Of a stretch of DNA of 64,000 bases, positions 10,681-22,012 are shown in pieces. A program made the translations under genes and the position numbers. Numbering within the stretch: position 1 is the first letter of the stretch; every line of letters starts with the position of its first letter. Below the pieces are notes generated by a model that was not told the DNA's origin, did not search any database, and saw only the letters and a program-made list of their open reading frames with translations. The DNA lies in assembly GCA_958510875.1 (NCBI GenBank), contig OY294070.1, forward strand, positions 119,950,703-120,014,702. Direction: 5' to 3'. This DNA is from Endomychus coccineus. Lineage: Eukaryota; Arthropoda; Insecta; Coleoptera; Endomychidae.

Positions 10681-10765
10681 TAAATCCACGGGAAAATTCG
10701 TCGTTCGAAAATAATAAGCATATGTATTAGTTTGACCTATTTCCCGAGAATTTATATATAAATCA
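10670..10765. repeat. PLE terminal repeat, inverted copy in a small foldback
   Basis: 10697-10765 is the reverse complement of the repeats at 1-62 and 7778-7840. Just before it, TATATAAATCCACGGGAAAA (10672) is a short direct-orientation version of the same end, so the two ends form a hairpin-like junction. Confidence 0.7.
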
Positions 10766-10939
10766 TACCTGGGTTAAGAATCATTATTAACTTTTAATGA
10801 ACGAATTTAAGCTCTTAATCTTACGTTCAAAGAATGAGTAAATTAACTATAAAAGCCTTCAGACTGTGGACATATTACAACACCTCTTATAAGAAATATC
10901 CACCGTAATTCAATAAAAATACTATTAAGGTACTGAAAA

Positions 10940-10968
10940 CCTTTCGATAACCATGTAGCCATCATCAG
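10940..10968 (-). ncRNA. Hammerhead-like motif, minus strand
   Basis: The minus strand reads CTGATGATGGCTACATGG and then TTATCGAAAGG. It has the CTGATGA and CGAAA boxes separated by a possible weak stem. It lies about 20 bp beyond the end of the PLE endonuclease fragment at 10985-11400 on the same strand. Confidence 0.35.
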
Positions 10969-10984
10969 AGTAGTAAATTATAAA

Positions 10985-11400
10985 TCAAAATATGCTACTT
11001 GGGGATAATGATGCAAACAAGTGGTTACCGTCAGCTGGGGTTGAATCGGAATTTAATAAATTGCTTCTTCGCTTATACATTTCCATCCCTCCTGAATTAC
11101 TTAGATATTTGTCTGTACTGTGTTTTAAAAGTGATAAACTTTCTTGAGGAATGGTGTGACATGTATTCAAAATAATTTCGGCTACCGCTGATTTTTTTGT
11201 TCCTTATAACGAGTTAAAATGTTCCTTCCAGTTTGACCCACATAGCATTTTGAACACGACTCACAATTGTCTTTGTAAATCCCAGATTTGTCGAAATTGG
11301 AAAATTCATCAAAGGAGTTGCATAAACGGTGGTTTGGCTTGTTCTTACATCTATAAACTGGTTGTGTTGCAAATTTAGAAAACAATCTATGGAATTTATT
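10985..11400 (-). pseudogene. PLE GIY-YIG endonuclease fragment
   Basis: The minus-strand ORF 11385-11182 reads KFATQPVYRCKNKPNHRLCN, then FDKSGIYKDNCESCSKCYVG, then QTGRNILTRYKEQ, a GIY-YIG nuclease core with its Arg. After a stop the frame shifts and continues as TIPQESLSLLKHSTD and NLLNSDSTPADGNHLF (11170-10985), the usual C-terminal part. RT is absent upstream. This is a third PLE lineage (SGIY...CYVGQTGR). Confidence 0.75.
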
Positions 11401-12848
11401 AAATACTGAATAAAGATGAGTGAAACTTCTGAATTTTATTTGAGGTATTTGAAGATAATGGCTCTAATTAGGTTAGTTGGCTATGTTCCAATTTCCTTTT
11501 TTGCTTAGAAATTAAATAGAGAATAAATGGATAGTAGTGATTCTGGATATAACAATGAATATGATCTAGTAATAGTGAAGTCGATGACTGACTGTAGCAT
11601 TAGATGAAACACAGCTGGACAATAATCTCTAGCAAAAATGTAATAATTCACCCACCTTTCACTGAGAAATGTTCCAAAATAAAGCCCGTTTTAATTATAA
11701 CACCAACAAAGCATGAAAATAAAACTTCTCTTCATCATAGTTGAAGCAGAAGAATAAAGTAAGTCATAATAAATATGAGTTATATACTGGTGAAATATAA
11801 CTTACGGCACACAATGAACCGGGAAGAGAATTTATCAGAAGATTTCAAGTACCTCGTGGCGTGGCGTGTAGATAAGAATTCCCTTTGTCTCTTCTGGTAT
11901 AGTCCCACTGAATTGTCTAACGGCAAATATATAAAACTCCAAGAGATAAACACTACTATGAGATTTGTGGTTTACTACTTTTTTTTATCAAACAGCTACT
12001 TTCTTTCATCTGATATCTTATCAAGTAATTAAATATTGATAACGATTATTCCATTTGTATTTGGCATAAATGTAATTATGATTATTCTGACGATATAGTA
12101 CCATATTTACTCAGATATGTGATGACAAACAATAATGACGAGTTGCATTCCAATCATTAGAAGTAACAGAAAATGGGAATTACTCAAAAATTTTGAATGG
12201 TGTATGCTATGCATTTTTTATAAAGTATACAGGGGTCAAATGCGAAGTCAGGTATTAGAACCTTTTCAAGAAGATATCTATAAGAGGTACCGATCAAAGT
12301 TATTGTTAGAAAGTAGGGTTCAACAAGAGAATTTCCAATAATACCCACTCACAAATTCAAAGAAAAGTCATATGGGAATCGAGATTCTATTATGTCATTT
12401 GGTTGTCATCAAATCAAATGTGATTAAGAGACGGGATAAAAAAGCGCAAGGAAATTGAGAAAAGAGTGATTAAAAAAGATTGAAAATATTAAACAAAAGT
12501 GATTAAAACTCGCGAAATGTGGCAAAAAATTATCAAATGAGCAAATGGAGTAACAAATAAATTTATAAGCCAGTGACAGAATGAAAATTAGTGATGATGA
12601 TGATATTGTTATTTATCATTTATATACTACATTCTATCGTTTCAACACATGCCTATTTGCTATTAATAATGGTTAAAAGAATGAATGACTGAATGTTTCT
12701 CCAAATTTTCCTTAGTGAAATTAAGTCTTTCGTCTGTTAGAATGATTTTGTATGCAGGAAAACTACATTCTCCATGTACAATGGTGCATATTTGAATTTC
12801 GGTATACTTGCTATTTCAAAATCGGAATCTTGCCCGCCACTCGAAATA
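11401..12848. other. No gene seen
   Basis: AT-rich sequence with short open frames (for example 11775-12032 and 12135-12341 on plus) that show no motif, codon pattern or splice context I can support. There is a small GATGATGATGATATT microsatellite near 12590. Confidence 0.5.
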
Positions 12849-13502
12849 CAAGGTGGAAAGTCCCTGAATGAAACAAGAAATGATTCATTTTCTCAAAACT
12901 CATTTCATCTCTCAACATAATCTTCTTGTAACCCGATAAACTTCGCTCGACGTTTTCCTAATTTTTCGATCCCTTCCAAATAATACGATTTCGGAAAACC
13001 TTCAAAATAGGCGTTTGTTTGAGAATAATTAAAAATCGCAGAGGGCCAAATCCGGAGAATACTTCAACCAATTCGTAGCGCAATGCATGCAATTTTGCTA
13101 TTGCGACTAAGGACCTGTCCTGGTGAAAGATCACTATTTCTTTGCCAAATTCGGCCGCTTTCGCTTCAAATCGGCATCGAATCGATCCAACAGCTCTGCA
13201 TAATATACGCCGGTGATTGTTGTGCTCTTTTCAAGGTAGCAACCTAGTGCACTTTAACTCGCCGATCAGCCAATATAATACCATTTGACGATAATTGTTT
13301 AATCAAGACGCGAAATTGACTTTTTCCCATGTTCTTCGAGGTTGTTTGGTTTCGATGGGTGTCAACACAGAACTGAATGACAACAGTCTGAAAATTTTAA
13401 TGCCTTCTAGTTAAAGATGGTACATCACAATAATTATCATATGGGATTTTTGATTGTGGCGCCATCTGTTTTATTTTTCAGGGACTTTTCACCTTGCCTT
13501 CG
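12849..13502 (-). mobile_element. Degenerate mariner element
   Basis: The ends are inverted repeats: CAAGGTGGAAAGTCCCTGAA on the left and TTCAGGGACTTTTCACCTTG on the right, about 650 bp apart. The minus-strand translation is decayed but recognisable: FHQDRSLVAIAKLHALRYEL corresponds to the mariner catalytic-Asp helix and the following region. The usual element is about 1.3 kb, so roughly half is missing. A TA follows the right end (13503-13504). The third catalytic Asp region is scrambled, so it is inactive. Confidence 0.85.
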
Positions 13503-13504
13503 TA

Positions 13505-14460
13505 GTCGATATTTTTCGGAACTCCTCATTCTTTGAGAAAGTCTGAACCAATTCATCTTTGACTGTTTGACCAATAGATCCTGTAATACTATTTCCTACA
13601 GCCTCAATATTTTTGATAATTTTCAAGGATTCCACTAACGATAGCTGCTGTTTTTCCCAAAATTGAATATTCTGACTTGACAATTTAAAATGAGTTTCAA
13701 TAAAAGCCGAATTGTGTGTATTTCGTTCTGTAACTTGAAATTTAAGTATCAAGCTTCTAAATATTATAAAATTATCGGCATAGTAGCATCTAGCTAAGTT
13801 CCCATCTTCTTAAAATAGGTTCTGAAGTAGGAAAATATCAGGCAATCTCTCTTTAAAAATTGTACTCTAAATAAGGCTTTAATAAATATTTTTTCGCCAT
13901 CTCTATCAATTTATTAACCAACGGATACTGCAATCTTATATAGTATAGCATGCGGTCAAGCACATGAGCAAAGAACATGCAATGTATTAAATTATCGTAA
14001 AAAAATTTAATATTTGACGCAGCTTTTACCATATGACAATATGTTCATCCAAGACTCCTATGATAATTAAGTTGGCTATATATCTTCGACATGTGTCAGT
14101 TGTTCCATCTAAAGCGTACCATATGAAATTATTCCCAATAATTTTCTTAATTTGCTGCATTGTTTCATCATAAGCTGGGGCGACATAGTTTTTATGGAGT
14201 ATATTTTCATCTAGGATGTTTTTGTTACAATATTCCTCTAGAAATTGTAATTTATTCAAGTGAATATCTGATTCAAACATAGCACTGCACAAGTTGGAAT
14301 GAAATTGTTTTGTTCATCTAAGCCAGAAGTGGAAGCTATTGAAGTCAAAATATTCTATCGCTTTTTCTTTTTCCTCTAATTTTTTAATGTGCTCCTTATG
14401 CCGTTCACTTTGTAAATATAGAATAGCATCGTATTTTTTATTGTAAACGATCTACAATAA
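13505..14460 (-). pseudogene. hAT-type transposase pseudogene
   Basis: Minus-strand pieces in order: a possible zinc-finger entry (LQSERHKEHIKKLEEKEKAI), then 14292-14026 with FLEEYCNKNILDENILHKNY and NNFIWYALDGTTDTCRRYIA (the DETTD-like catalytic start, here DGTTD), then FAHVLDRMLYYIRLQYPLVN and PILRRW. Then 13752-13505 has LSLVESLKIIKNIEAVGNSI and GSIGQTVKDELVQTFSKNEE. This is the usual order of a hAT family abundant in insects. It carries stops and frameshifts and is cut at its 3' side exactly where the mariner end begins; the hATC dimerisation end is not seen beyond the mariner. Confidence 0.75.
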
Positions 14461-14554
14461 AATAAGAAATATTTTATTGAAATCTTCAGTCATATTTTAA
14501 AGTCATTCAATTAATGTCAAAAAGGATTATGTTTCAAACAGAAAACAACTATTC

Positions 14555-15115
14555 CTATGGAGTCTTTCATATCCATGCTCAGCATCATCACTGATAGCAC
14601 CTTCTCGTGAGATGATTCATCCGTGAGGTCCATTGCGAAAAATGCTTCACAGAAACTTTATTCTATTGCATATCAAGAGCTAATTTACATCCCAGCAGCT
14701 TCTCATAATGTACAAAGCACAGATTTGACCTGTCCTGGAGTACTGTTCAAATGTTTGGAGTCTGGCTTCCTTTCTCTTGAATTCAATCCAGAAGAGAGCT
14801 ATTCGCTATTCGTCTGATTGATGATGTGAGACAATGATAATTGACCTCTATGTAACATCTTAGGAAGGTGGGAGATTTTTTCCTTTTCTATAGACATTTC
14901 CATGGTCGGTGTTCATCAGGAATCTTGTCTGTTGTTCCTCTATGAGAGATTCCAGAACTTTTCGCTGCCAGACTTCATTTTGCTATTGAACAGAATATTT
15001 GTGGAACTCTTTACCTATTGAGGACTTTCTCTATTCCTATAACATCCAAACCATCAAGAAAAATTCGAATGCCCATCTCCTTTCCCGACATTCCATAGCT
15101 GATGCAAACGATGTT
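14555..15115 (+). pseudogene. Jockey-like LINE 3' fragment
   Basis: The nucleotide sequence is collinear with 23390-23960, with many substitutions. The translation fragments YQELIYIPAASHNVQS and CPGVLFKCLESG precede the region corresponding to the LDSIQKRAIR segment of the other copy. A run of A follows near 15141. It is 5'-truncated, decayed and non-functional. Confidence 0.7.
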
Positions 15116-16290
15116 CTTTGAACATTATAGTCCAAGTATGAAAAAAAAAAACACGAGGTTATATTAAATTTGCGCATTTTTACTTGCAGTTTTAGAACTA
15201 GCCAGACAAAAATTCACTTTTCAGTTCTTTGTGACCCCTAATCCACTTTTCAACGGTTGACTTTTGTTTTTACATTGTTCAAATTCACGTAAAGCTGATT
15301 AAGCGCACAGGTGATACCGATTTTTCGAAAAACAAAATAATTAAAGTGTGTCGTGTAGAAATTGTGAATTCTCATTTTTCTGAGTTTTCCACAAATTTTA
15401 CAAAATTTTTCTCTTCTTAGAGAAAATTGTATCGAGACACATCACGGAATCTTATTATTCCATTACCACGGCCCGAGAAGAAATTAAGTTTGTTGCTAAG
15501 ATATGGTGAAATTTTCCTGGTTTTCCAGGAAACTGGTTAGATTTTACATTTATTTACTTCAAATTCGGGGTCAGCGGACCAAAAAACTACCTGATACCAA
15601 ATTTCAGAAACTTTGGATTGAAAGACGAGTTATTGCATTTGTTATAAGAGACATTCCGTTTGTTAATTGATATTGGTCTTTCATTGTTTGTTAATAGAAA
15701 TGATCGTGAGCCACCTTTGATGTATTTCCGACTAACGCTGTGTAAGCCAGCTTCTATAAACGGTCTATAAAATTTTGGTGATGGCCCCAATTTTTTCCCA
15801 CGTTTGACTGAACTAAACAGTGAATTAGGGGACAACAGTTATTTGATTTCGACAAATGAGAATGACAGCTATTAAACTCTTTTGAAATAAAAAATATTTC
15901 GATTGGTCTATATTGGTTTTATCCCATCTTATCTCGACCTCATAGTTGAAATAAAATCCAGGCGAGACGAAACCCCACATTTATCTCGACTTGATGGAAT
16001 CATTCAGGGCTATCTTATCCGTCTAACACCTAGGTTGTCGATGTCGTCAAAACATCGATAGATTGGTAGGACAGCAATAAAATATGAATATCTCTTGAAA
16101 ATTTTGAAACATCCAGAAATGAATTACAATTCCGTGTGCTCGAACCTCTTTCTCCATATTGGGAATTATCCTCCAAATAAAGTGCTTGGACCGACAAGAT
16201 AAATTTGGAGGAAATTATATAATAAGATAAGGAATAGGACTTTTGGGATTCCTTGATAACTGTTTAAATACAACAGACAGCTAATCTAGA
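15116..16290. other. No supported gene
   Basis: A minus-strand open frame 15587-15835 (82 aa, SPNSLFSSVKRGKKLGPSPK...) looks protein-like but matches nothing I know and has no clear splice sites. The stretch 15930-16010 has repeated TCTCGAC/GAGACGA words that also occur near 41560-41620. Confidence 0.4.
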
Positions 16291-16295
16291 GTAGG

Positions 16296-16301
16296 TTTAT
16301 T
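16296..16301 (-). terminator. Poly(A) signal AATAAA of the LRR gene
   Basis: AATAAA on the minus strand, 75 nt after the LRR stop codon at 16376. The spacing suits an mRNA end. Confidence 0.6.
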
Positions 16302-16375
16302 CTATTTCCACAAGAATCATTATCACAAACTAAATATTAACAATAACTTTAAATGATTATACTAGAAATTATTAA

Positions 16376-17045
16376 TCAGATTTTGAATTTGCACTGATTT
16401 AGTGGTATTGTAAGGATTAATCCTCGAACTCGGTCTACATCAAGATTCGAAGGGTCAACTTGGCAATTAACTGAATTCCCTCGCAGATCCAACATAACTA
16501 ACTTTGGAAGCACTTTCAACAGTGCTTCTGAATTGAACTCAGTGATACCATTATGCTCTAAATTTAACGTTCTAAGTTTCCCTAATCCAATGAATTCGTG
16601 GCCAGAAATTTTTTCCAAACAATTATATCCCAAGTCCAGATGTTTCAATACTAACAAATTTCCAAATACGTTTTCTTGCAAAACTCTTATTTTGTTATGA
16701 GATAGATTCAGAGTTTGTAGATTCGCTAATCCCTGGAATGAATCATTAGTTACTTGATTGATTTGATTCATCTGCAAGTTCAAAGTTTGTAGCCTGTGAA
16801 ACACTTTGAACGATCCACTCTTGATAGTTTCTGTCAGGGTGTTGGTGATAGTTAGAGATAACAAATACGGCGTTTTTTCGAAATCTTCCGTTGGTAACGA
16901 TGTGATTCTTTGATTGGTGATAATGAAATCTTGAATCCTAGGAAACACTATCAGTTCATTTTTCGGTGCTCTATCGAATGGTAGAGAAACAGCAACCGAC
17001 CAACATGTATATACCAATATCGATATGAAAGCATAAATTTTCAGC
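16376..17045 (-). CDS. Last exon of a leucine-rich-repeat protein
   Basis: The exon encodes about 223 aa to the stop at 16376. A splice acceptor (ACTTCTATGTTCCAG) puts its start at 17045 in phase 2, so the 90 or so in-frame codons upstream are probably intron and partly transposon. Early residues give a hydrophobic stretch (IYAFISILVYTCWSVAVS), a signal peptide or anchor. After a cap region come at least five LRRs: LQTLNLQMNQINQV, LQTLNLSHNKIRVL, LKHLDLGYNCLEKI, LRTLNLEHNGITEF and LVMLDLRGNSVNC, then a short Cys-containing end (NQCKFKI). LRR proteins of this kind are secreted or cell-surface binding proteins; the ligand is unknown. The 5' exons are not identified. A pogo-like element sits in the presumed intron 180 bp upstream. 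The frame is intact with a poly(A) signal, so probably active. Confidence 0.75.
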
Positions 17046-17227
17046 CTGGAACATAGAAGTGGTTGGAAATTACGAAGGAAAAGGGTAACCAAAAATTGAG
17101 TATAGACAGACAAATTGATATTAAACAACACCCGCTCGACGATAGATTTTTGGAATCTTTCTCGCATTTCGCCAGCTACGGTAGCATCATCAGGGAAACA
17201 ACTGAAATGAAACTGTAACTTGCTAGT

Positions 17228-17937
17228 ACAGTGGAACTTCTCCACAACAGACCAACGGGGAAATATAGTGGTCCGTTGTGTAGAGACGTCCGTTGTGTAG
17301 AGTGACTTCATTGATGACTTCATTAATTTTTACTTAAATAGGGTGCATTCCTATACACATTACATAATAAGTAAGTACATTACATATGTATCTGATTGCC
17401 TCTTAAAAAATTATTAATTTCAAATTGTATTTCTTATGAACATTATAATTTACAATTTCTGATTCAAAATTTGAAATTTTTTGACTTGTTATTGGAACAC
17501 CTTTACATCTAGAGATTCGTTCTAGATCTCTTAATTTTTGGTAAGCATCACTTATATAACTAACAGTTGTAATAAGTTCTGGTTCATAGCCACATTGGAC
17601 ATCTGTTCATTCTTTTGAACCATTCTTAGAAATTTTACCTAATCTGTAATGAAAACCAAGCACCAAATACCAATCTACCCAGCTGTTTGAATTTTCCGAG
17701 CCAAATGCTCAATAGTCTTCCAACTTCATAGTTATTGCCCGTTGATGGAACGTGAAATTGCGACTGATTTAATCGAAAAATGTAAGTAAGTCTAGTCCGG
17801 AATCGTTGTGAGGAGGGTCTGTTGTTGAGGAGTGTCTTAGCTATGTACCCACATATGGAATGTTTGACGACTTGCAAATTGTCCATTCAGTGAAGGTTTC
17901 CGTTGAGTAGCGGTGTCCCTTGATAGAAGTTTGACTG
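17228..17937 (-). mobile_element. pogo/Tigger-like non-autonomous element
   Basis: Inverted ends begin with a TA and CAGT: TACAGTGGAACTTCTCCACA at 17228 and, on the other strand, TACAGTCAAACTTCTATCAA ending at 17937. Ends of the CAGT(G/C)AAAC type with TA targets are characteristic of pogo-like Tc1/mariner elements. Inside, minus-strand frames such as NEPELITTVSYISDAYQKLR-type text (about 17600-17400) and 17886-17635 could be eroded transposase, but I cannot find the catalytic triad. About 0.7 kb long, so internally deleted. Confidence 0.6.
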
Positions 17938-17978
17938 TATATATATTCAAAGAGATGTAGAGAGATAGGAGGATATTT

Positions 17979-18010
17979 GCTTCGATACTCTTCGAACGTA
18001 TCATCTTCAG
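17979..18010 (-). ncRNA. Hammerhead-like motif with a perfect 5-bp stem
   Basis: The minus strand reads CTGAAGAT, then GATAC, a 9-nt loop, GTATC, then GAAGC. It is the best-formed hairpin of this motif class in the window and lies about 113 bp after the PLE endonuclease remnant on the same strand. The final box is GAAGC and not GAAAC. Confidence 0.35.
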
Positions 18011-18119
18011 GTGAAATCAAATTTCACTACGTACTGACAGACTGAAGGTATTGGAGGATCAGTGGTCATTATTTATCAATTTTTCATCCATACACATGAA
18101 TGGCTACAAGATAATTCAA

Positions 18120-18425
18120 AAATCAACTGAAGATCTGTTTCGAAAGTGACAAACAATGCTCTGAAATGTCATTGCCTATCATAGAACATGATTGACCACT
18201 GCTGATGTTTTGGGTTGTTATATCTAACATGGTAAAAGGTTCATCATATCTATTGAAAATATTTCTCCTTGTTTGTTCTATATTACCTTTTTCACAACAT
18301 TGACATTGAGTTTCATAAACACCTGATCTCTGATTGGTTGGAATTTCATCTAAAGGATTTCCTGATAACATTAAGCTTATTATTACATTCATAATCGAGT
18401 TTAATGTTAAGTTTGTTACAAACTT
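18120..18425 (-). pseudogene. PLE GIY-YIG endonuclease remnant
   Basis: The minus-strand frame gives LDEIPTNQRSGVYETQCQCC and then EKGNIEQTRRNIFNRYDEP, a decayed GIY-YIG core (SGVY for SGIY; the YIGQTGR region has become IEQTRR). The remainder to 18123 is short. RT is absent. It is clearly inactive. Confidence 0.65.
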
Positions 18426-18489
18426 TCGAGAATTTATTATGAAAACTAAAATGATAACTGAAACTTCCAGTTTTAATGTAATTGTTTCT

Positions 18490-18520
18490 CTGATGATGAT
18501 ACCCTAGCTGGCGAAATGCG
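18490..18520 (+). ncRNA. Hammerhead-like motif, plus strand
   Basis: CTGATGATGATACCC and then TAGCTGGCGAAATGCG. It has the CTGATGA and GGCGAAA boxes of the same motif class, next to the PLE remnant but on the opposite strand, perhaps from another copy. Confidence 0.3.
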
Positions 18521-19330
18521 CATACGATTTAATAAATGCATAGTGGAAAAGAGTGTTTGTGATTTGACTATTAGTGCTTGATTAAAAATTCCACAGCTAT
18601 AACTCAGTATATGAATAGTCCAACCGATATTTTTACAGGACCCCTTCACTTTCTACTTGAGGAGTTGAGTGGTCAATAATAAATTGCCACATCCGTCAAA
18701 CAGTGAGGTAATGAACCGGTTCTGCAAGCTGATTTTAGTCTGAGTGAAAAACGGTCCCAATCAGACAGTTTTTTCATTCGTGAATTAATCTTCAGGCGAA
18801 AGATTAATTCAATTTCCTTGAACAAGATTGTTTTCGAATCCTTGGTTTATCTGGTTAAGCACATATTCTACAATATAAAATTTGTATATCAAACATTAAA
18901 TAACTGCGGCCGAAAGATATCAAATCTAATTTTCTGACTATTTAAACTGATAAAACCAACATTTGAACTTTTTACCCTCAAACTATGTTGCACAAAAATA
19001 TATTATTAATTGTACATTTTGAATAGATCGGAATGGTTGAAATTGATGTTGGCAATTGAGTCGGACTGACCGGCGGTAGTTACGCTACTGGTTAAAGTTA
19101 CGATGAGTTTGTGTGCTTCAGTAAAATATATTCATGTAATTAAATCAAATATTATATCATTGTTGAATGAACGCAATAAAAAATAAAAAAATATACTGTA
19201 AGAGTTCAAGATTCATAAATAAAACAAATCTTTAGCATTTCAATTAGAAAACTCAGCTTCAAATGAAAATTGATAATTTTCTAAATAAAATGACTTTGTC
19301 AATGTCATGTGTATTATGTAATGATTGTTA
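18521..19330. other. No gene seen
   Basis: AT-rich filler between the PLE remnant and the Tc1-like element. I found no coding or RNA signal. Confidence 0.5.
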
Positions 19331-20044
19331 TGCAGGGTGTCCTCGAACTGCGTGGCTAAAATAAAACCAAAGATTCTTTGATTCGAAAAAAAATTGATGA
19401 GCCTTTTTACTTTTGCCTCAAATGTCTTGTTTAGCCGGTAGAGGACTTCAAAGTTGCAAAAATAATTTTGTTTTTTCGGTATAACTTGAGAACGTGATGG
19501 AGGACTTTTACAATATTTGACAGGTGAGTTACTGTCGATAATAGCCATTTTGAGAGCGGAACATAGAGCCTTAGAGACCATAGAAATGGCTCAAACTTGA
19601 GAATGTAACGAGAAAAGTGTCCAGAACTTTTTTGTGGTCGATGTAATTCACTCTATATTTTTTGTGTGGATAGCTTATCTAATTTGAAAACTTTTCTTAC
19701 TCTTAGAAAATTTTGATAAAATCAACGGATTGGCTTGAAAAAAATAATTTTTGAGTCTCTGCAATTTTGGCTTACTAATTTTACTTGATTAAAATACCAT
19801 AGTTGCCTTTGCTTTTCTAATGTCATTCTGGCATTTGGAGAATTTATTCCCAAAACTGTCAGTTTTCACTTTGCTTTCCGTAAAAATTTTATAAAATTAT
19901 GGGTCAAAATTTCACTAACACTGAAATGGTTACTATCTCGGTAAAACAAGAATAATAAAAACAATAGAAATGGGGAAACGATGTGATTATTTAGGAAAAA
20001 CAAATGTTAAATTAAAAGAAACAACAAAACTTTTTGGGAAATCG

Positions 20045-20290
20045 CTAAGGCATCAATTGTTCGAAATGTTGCCCATTTTCCTGAATACACAAATTAATTC
20101 GTTTCAAGAAATTGGATTGAACTCTGGCTAGTACTTCAGGATCATTCTTCAATAAATCCGCTTCATGATTAATTCGTTGCAACAATTCCTCTCGTGTGTT
20201 TACTGGAGCTGCATAAACTTTCGACTTCAAAGCGCCCCATAGAAAGAAGTCGCAGGGCGTCAAATCAGGGGAGCGGACCGGCCAGTTCAC
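20045..20290 (-). pseudogene. Inverted duplicate of the transposase C-terminus
   Basis: 81 codons nearly identical to the end of the rightward transposase: NWPVRSPDLTPCDFFLWGAL, then SKVYAAPVNTREELLQRINH, ending GQHFEQLMP. It has no DNA-binding part or first catalytic Asp and cannot work alone. It exists because the left arm is an inverted copy of the right. Confidence 0.85.
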
Positions 20291-20381
20291 TGGTGCATCG
20301 TGTCCTCTACCTATCTAGCGATCTGGATATTCCGCATTCAAATGTCGCGGAATTCCAAATAGGCAAACCTTCGCGAAACTG

Positions 20382-21299
20382 GTAAATTTGAAGCAAATCG
20401 CAGAGAAACTGGACGCAGACAGACAAGAAGGGCGTTAGAGCTCGAAGAAGCGATACTGGAAGCGGTTGAAACTGAACCTGGGATAAGCACACTACGTTTG
20501 GGACTTCGTATTGGAGCCTCAAAATCATTAGTTCATAATGTACTGAAAGAAGAACTGTTGTATCCCTATCATATTAAAACAGTTCAAGACTTATTGCCCA
20601 TGGATCCAGGTCATCGGCTAGATTTCTGTCGGCTTATTGTCCAAAGACGAAACGCAAACCCCAATTTTTGTAGAAGAATTCTGTTCACGGACGAAGATAC
20701 TTTCACGAGATGTGGTCTTTTTAACCTCCATAATGAACATTTGTTTGCTGATGAAAATCCTCATGAAACGGAAGTTACATATTTTCAGAATCAAACTAAA
20801 ATCAATGTTTGGGTTGGAATTGTGGATAACTTTATTATTGGCCCTACCGTTATACCCGATCGATTGAACGGGGAGAACTACTTGAACTTTTTGGAACAAA
20901 GGCTACTTGAACTGTTGGAAGACTTGCCCTTACACATTCGTCGTGGCCTGGTTTATCCATGATGGTGCACCTCCTCATTTCACATTAGCTGTGAGGCGAC
21001 ATTTGAATGCGGAATATCCAGATCGCTGGATAGGTGGAGGACACGATGCACCAGTGAACTGGCCGGCCCGCTCCCCTGATTTGACGCCCTGCGACTTCTT
21101 TCTATGGGGCGCTTTGAAGTCGAAAGTTTATGCAGCTCCAGTAAACACACGAGAGGAATTGTTGCAACGAATTGATCATGAAGCGGATTTATTGAAGAAT
21201 GATCCTGAAGTACTAGCCAGAGTTCAATCCAATTTCTTGAAACGAATTAATTTGTGTATTCAGGAAAATGGGCAACATTTCGAACAATTGATGCCTTAG
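20382..21299 (+). pseudogene. Tc1/mariner transposase, DD41D-like (here DD43D), frameshifted
   Basis: The plus-strand frame from about 20440 reads LELEEAILEAVETEPGIST and LRIGASKSLVHNVLKEELLY (the end of the helix-turn-helix), then FCRRILFTDEDTF with the first catalytic Asp, and NVWVGIVDNFIIGPTVIPDR. Near 20940 the frame shifts. In the new frame come FIHDGAPPHFTLAVRRHL (second Asp) and NWPARSPDLTPCDFFLWGAL (third Asp), then the C-terminus to the stop at 21299. By my count 43 residues separate the last two catalytic Asps, against 41 in the DD41D group that it otherwise resembles. The N-terminal DNA-binding domain is incomplete because the inverted arm replaces it. Confidence 0.85.
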
Positions 21300-22012
21300 C
21301 GATTTCCCAAAAAGTTTTGTTGTTTCTTTTAATTTAGCATTTTATTTTCCTAAATAATCACATCGTTTCCCCATTTCTATTGTTTTTATTATTCGTGTTT
21401 CACCGAGATATTAACCATTTCAGTGTTAGTGAAATTTTGAGCCATAATTTTATAAAATTTTTACGGAAAGCAAAGTAAAAACTGACAGTTTTGAGAATAA
21501 ATTCTTCAAATGCCAAAATGACATTAGAAAAGCAAAGGCATCTAAGGTATTTTAATCAAGTAAAATTAGTAAGCCAAAATTGCAGAGACTCGAAAATTAT
21601 TTTTTTCAAGCTAATCCGTTGATTATCAACATTTTCTAAGAGTAAGAAAAGTTTTCAAATTAGATACGCTATCTACATAAAAAATATAGAGTGAATTACA
21701 TCGACAACAAAAAAGTTCTGGACACTTTTCCCGTTACATCCTCAAGTTTGAGCCATTTCTATGGTCTTTAAGGCTCTATGCTCCGCTCTCAAAAACGGCT
21801 ATTATTGACAGTAACTCACCTGCCAAATATTGTAAAAGTTCTTCATCACGTTCTCAAGTTATACCGAAAAAACAAAATTATTTTTGCAACTTTGAAGCCC
21901 TCTACCGGCTAAACAAGACACTTGAGGCAAAAGTAAAAAGGTTCATCAATTTTTTTTCGAATCAAAGAATCTTCGGTTTTATTTTTGGCACGCAGTTCGA
22001 GGACACTCTGTA

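Larger units (their letters stand above)
19331..22012. mobile_element. 2.68-kb Tc1-like element with 1.0-kb inverted arms
   Basis: 19331-20348 is the inverted copy of 20996-22013, with a 647-bp unique centre. Both ends carry the same terminus (CAGGGTGTCCTCGAACTGCG on the left, the inverse on the right) next to TA. The arms contain the 3' UTR and the last third of a transposase gene; the centre contains the first part. The element therefore has one near-complete transposase reading rightward plus a second, inverted copy of its C-terminal end reading leftward (20290-20045). The arms are not perfectly identical, so the inversion is not brand new. Confidence 0.9.

Noticed and set aside
15587..15835. 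82-aa minus-strand ORF as a gene
   Set aside because: No recognisable family, no poly(A) signal and no convincing splice sites.
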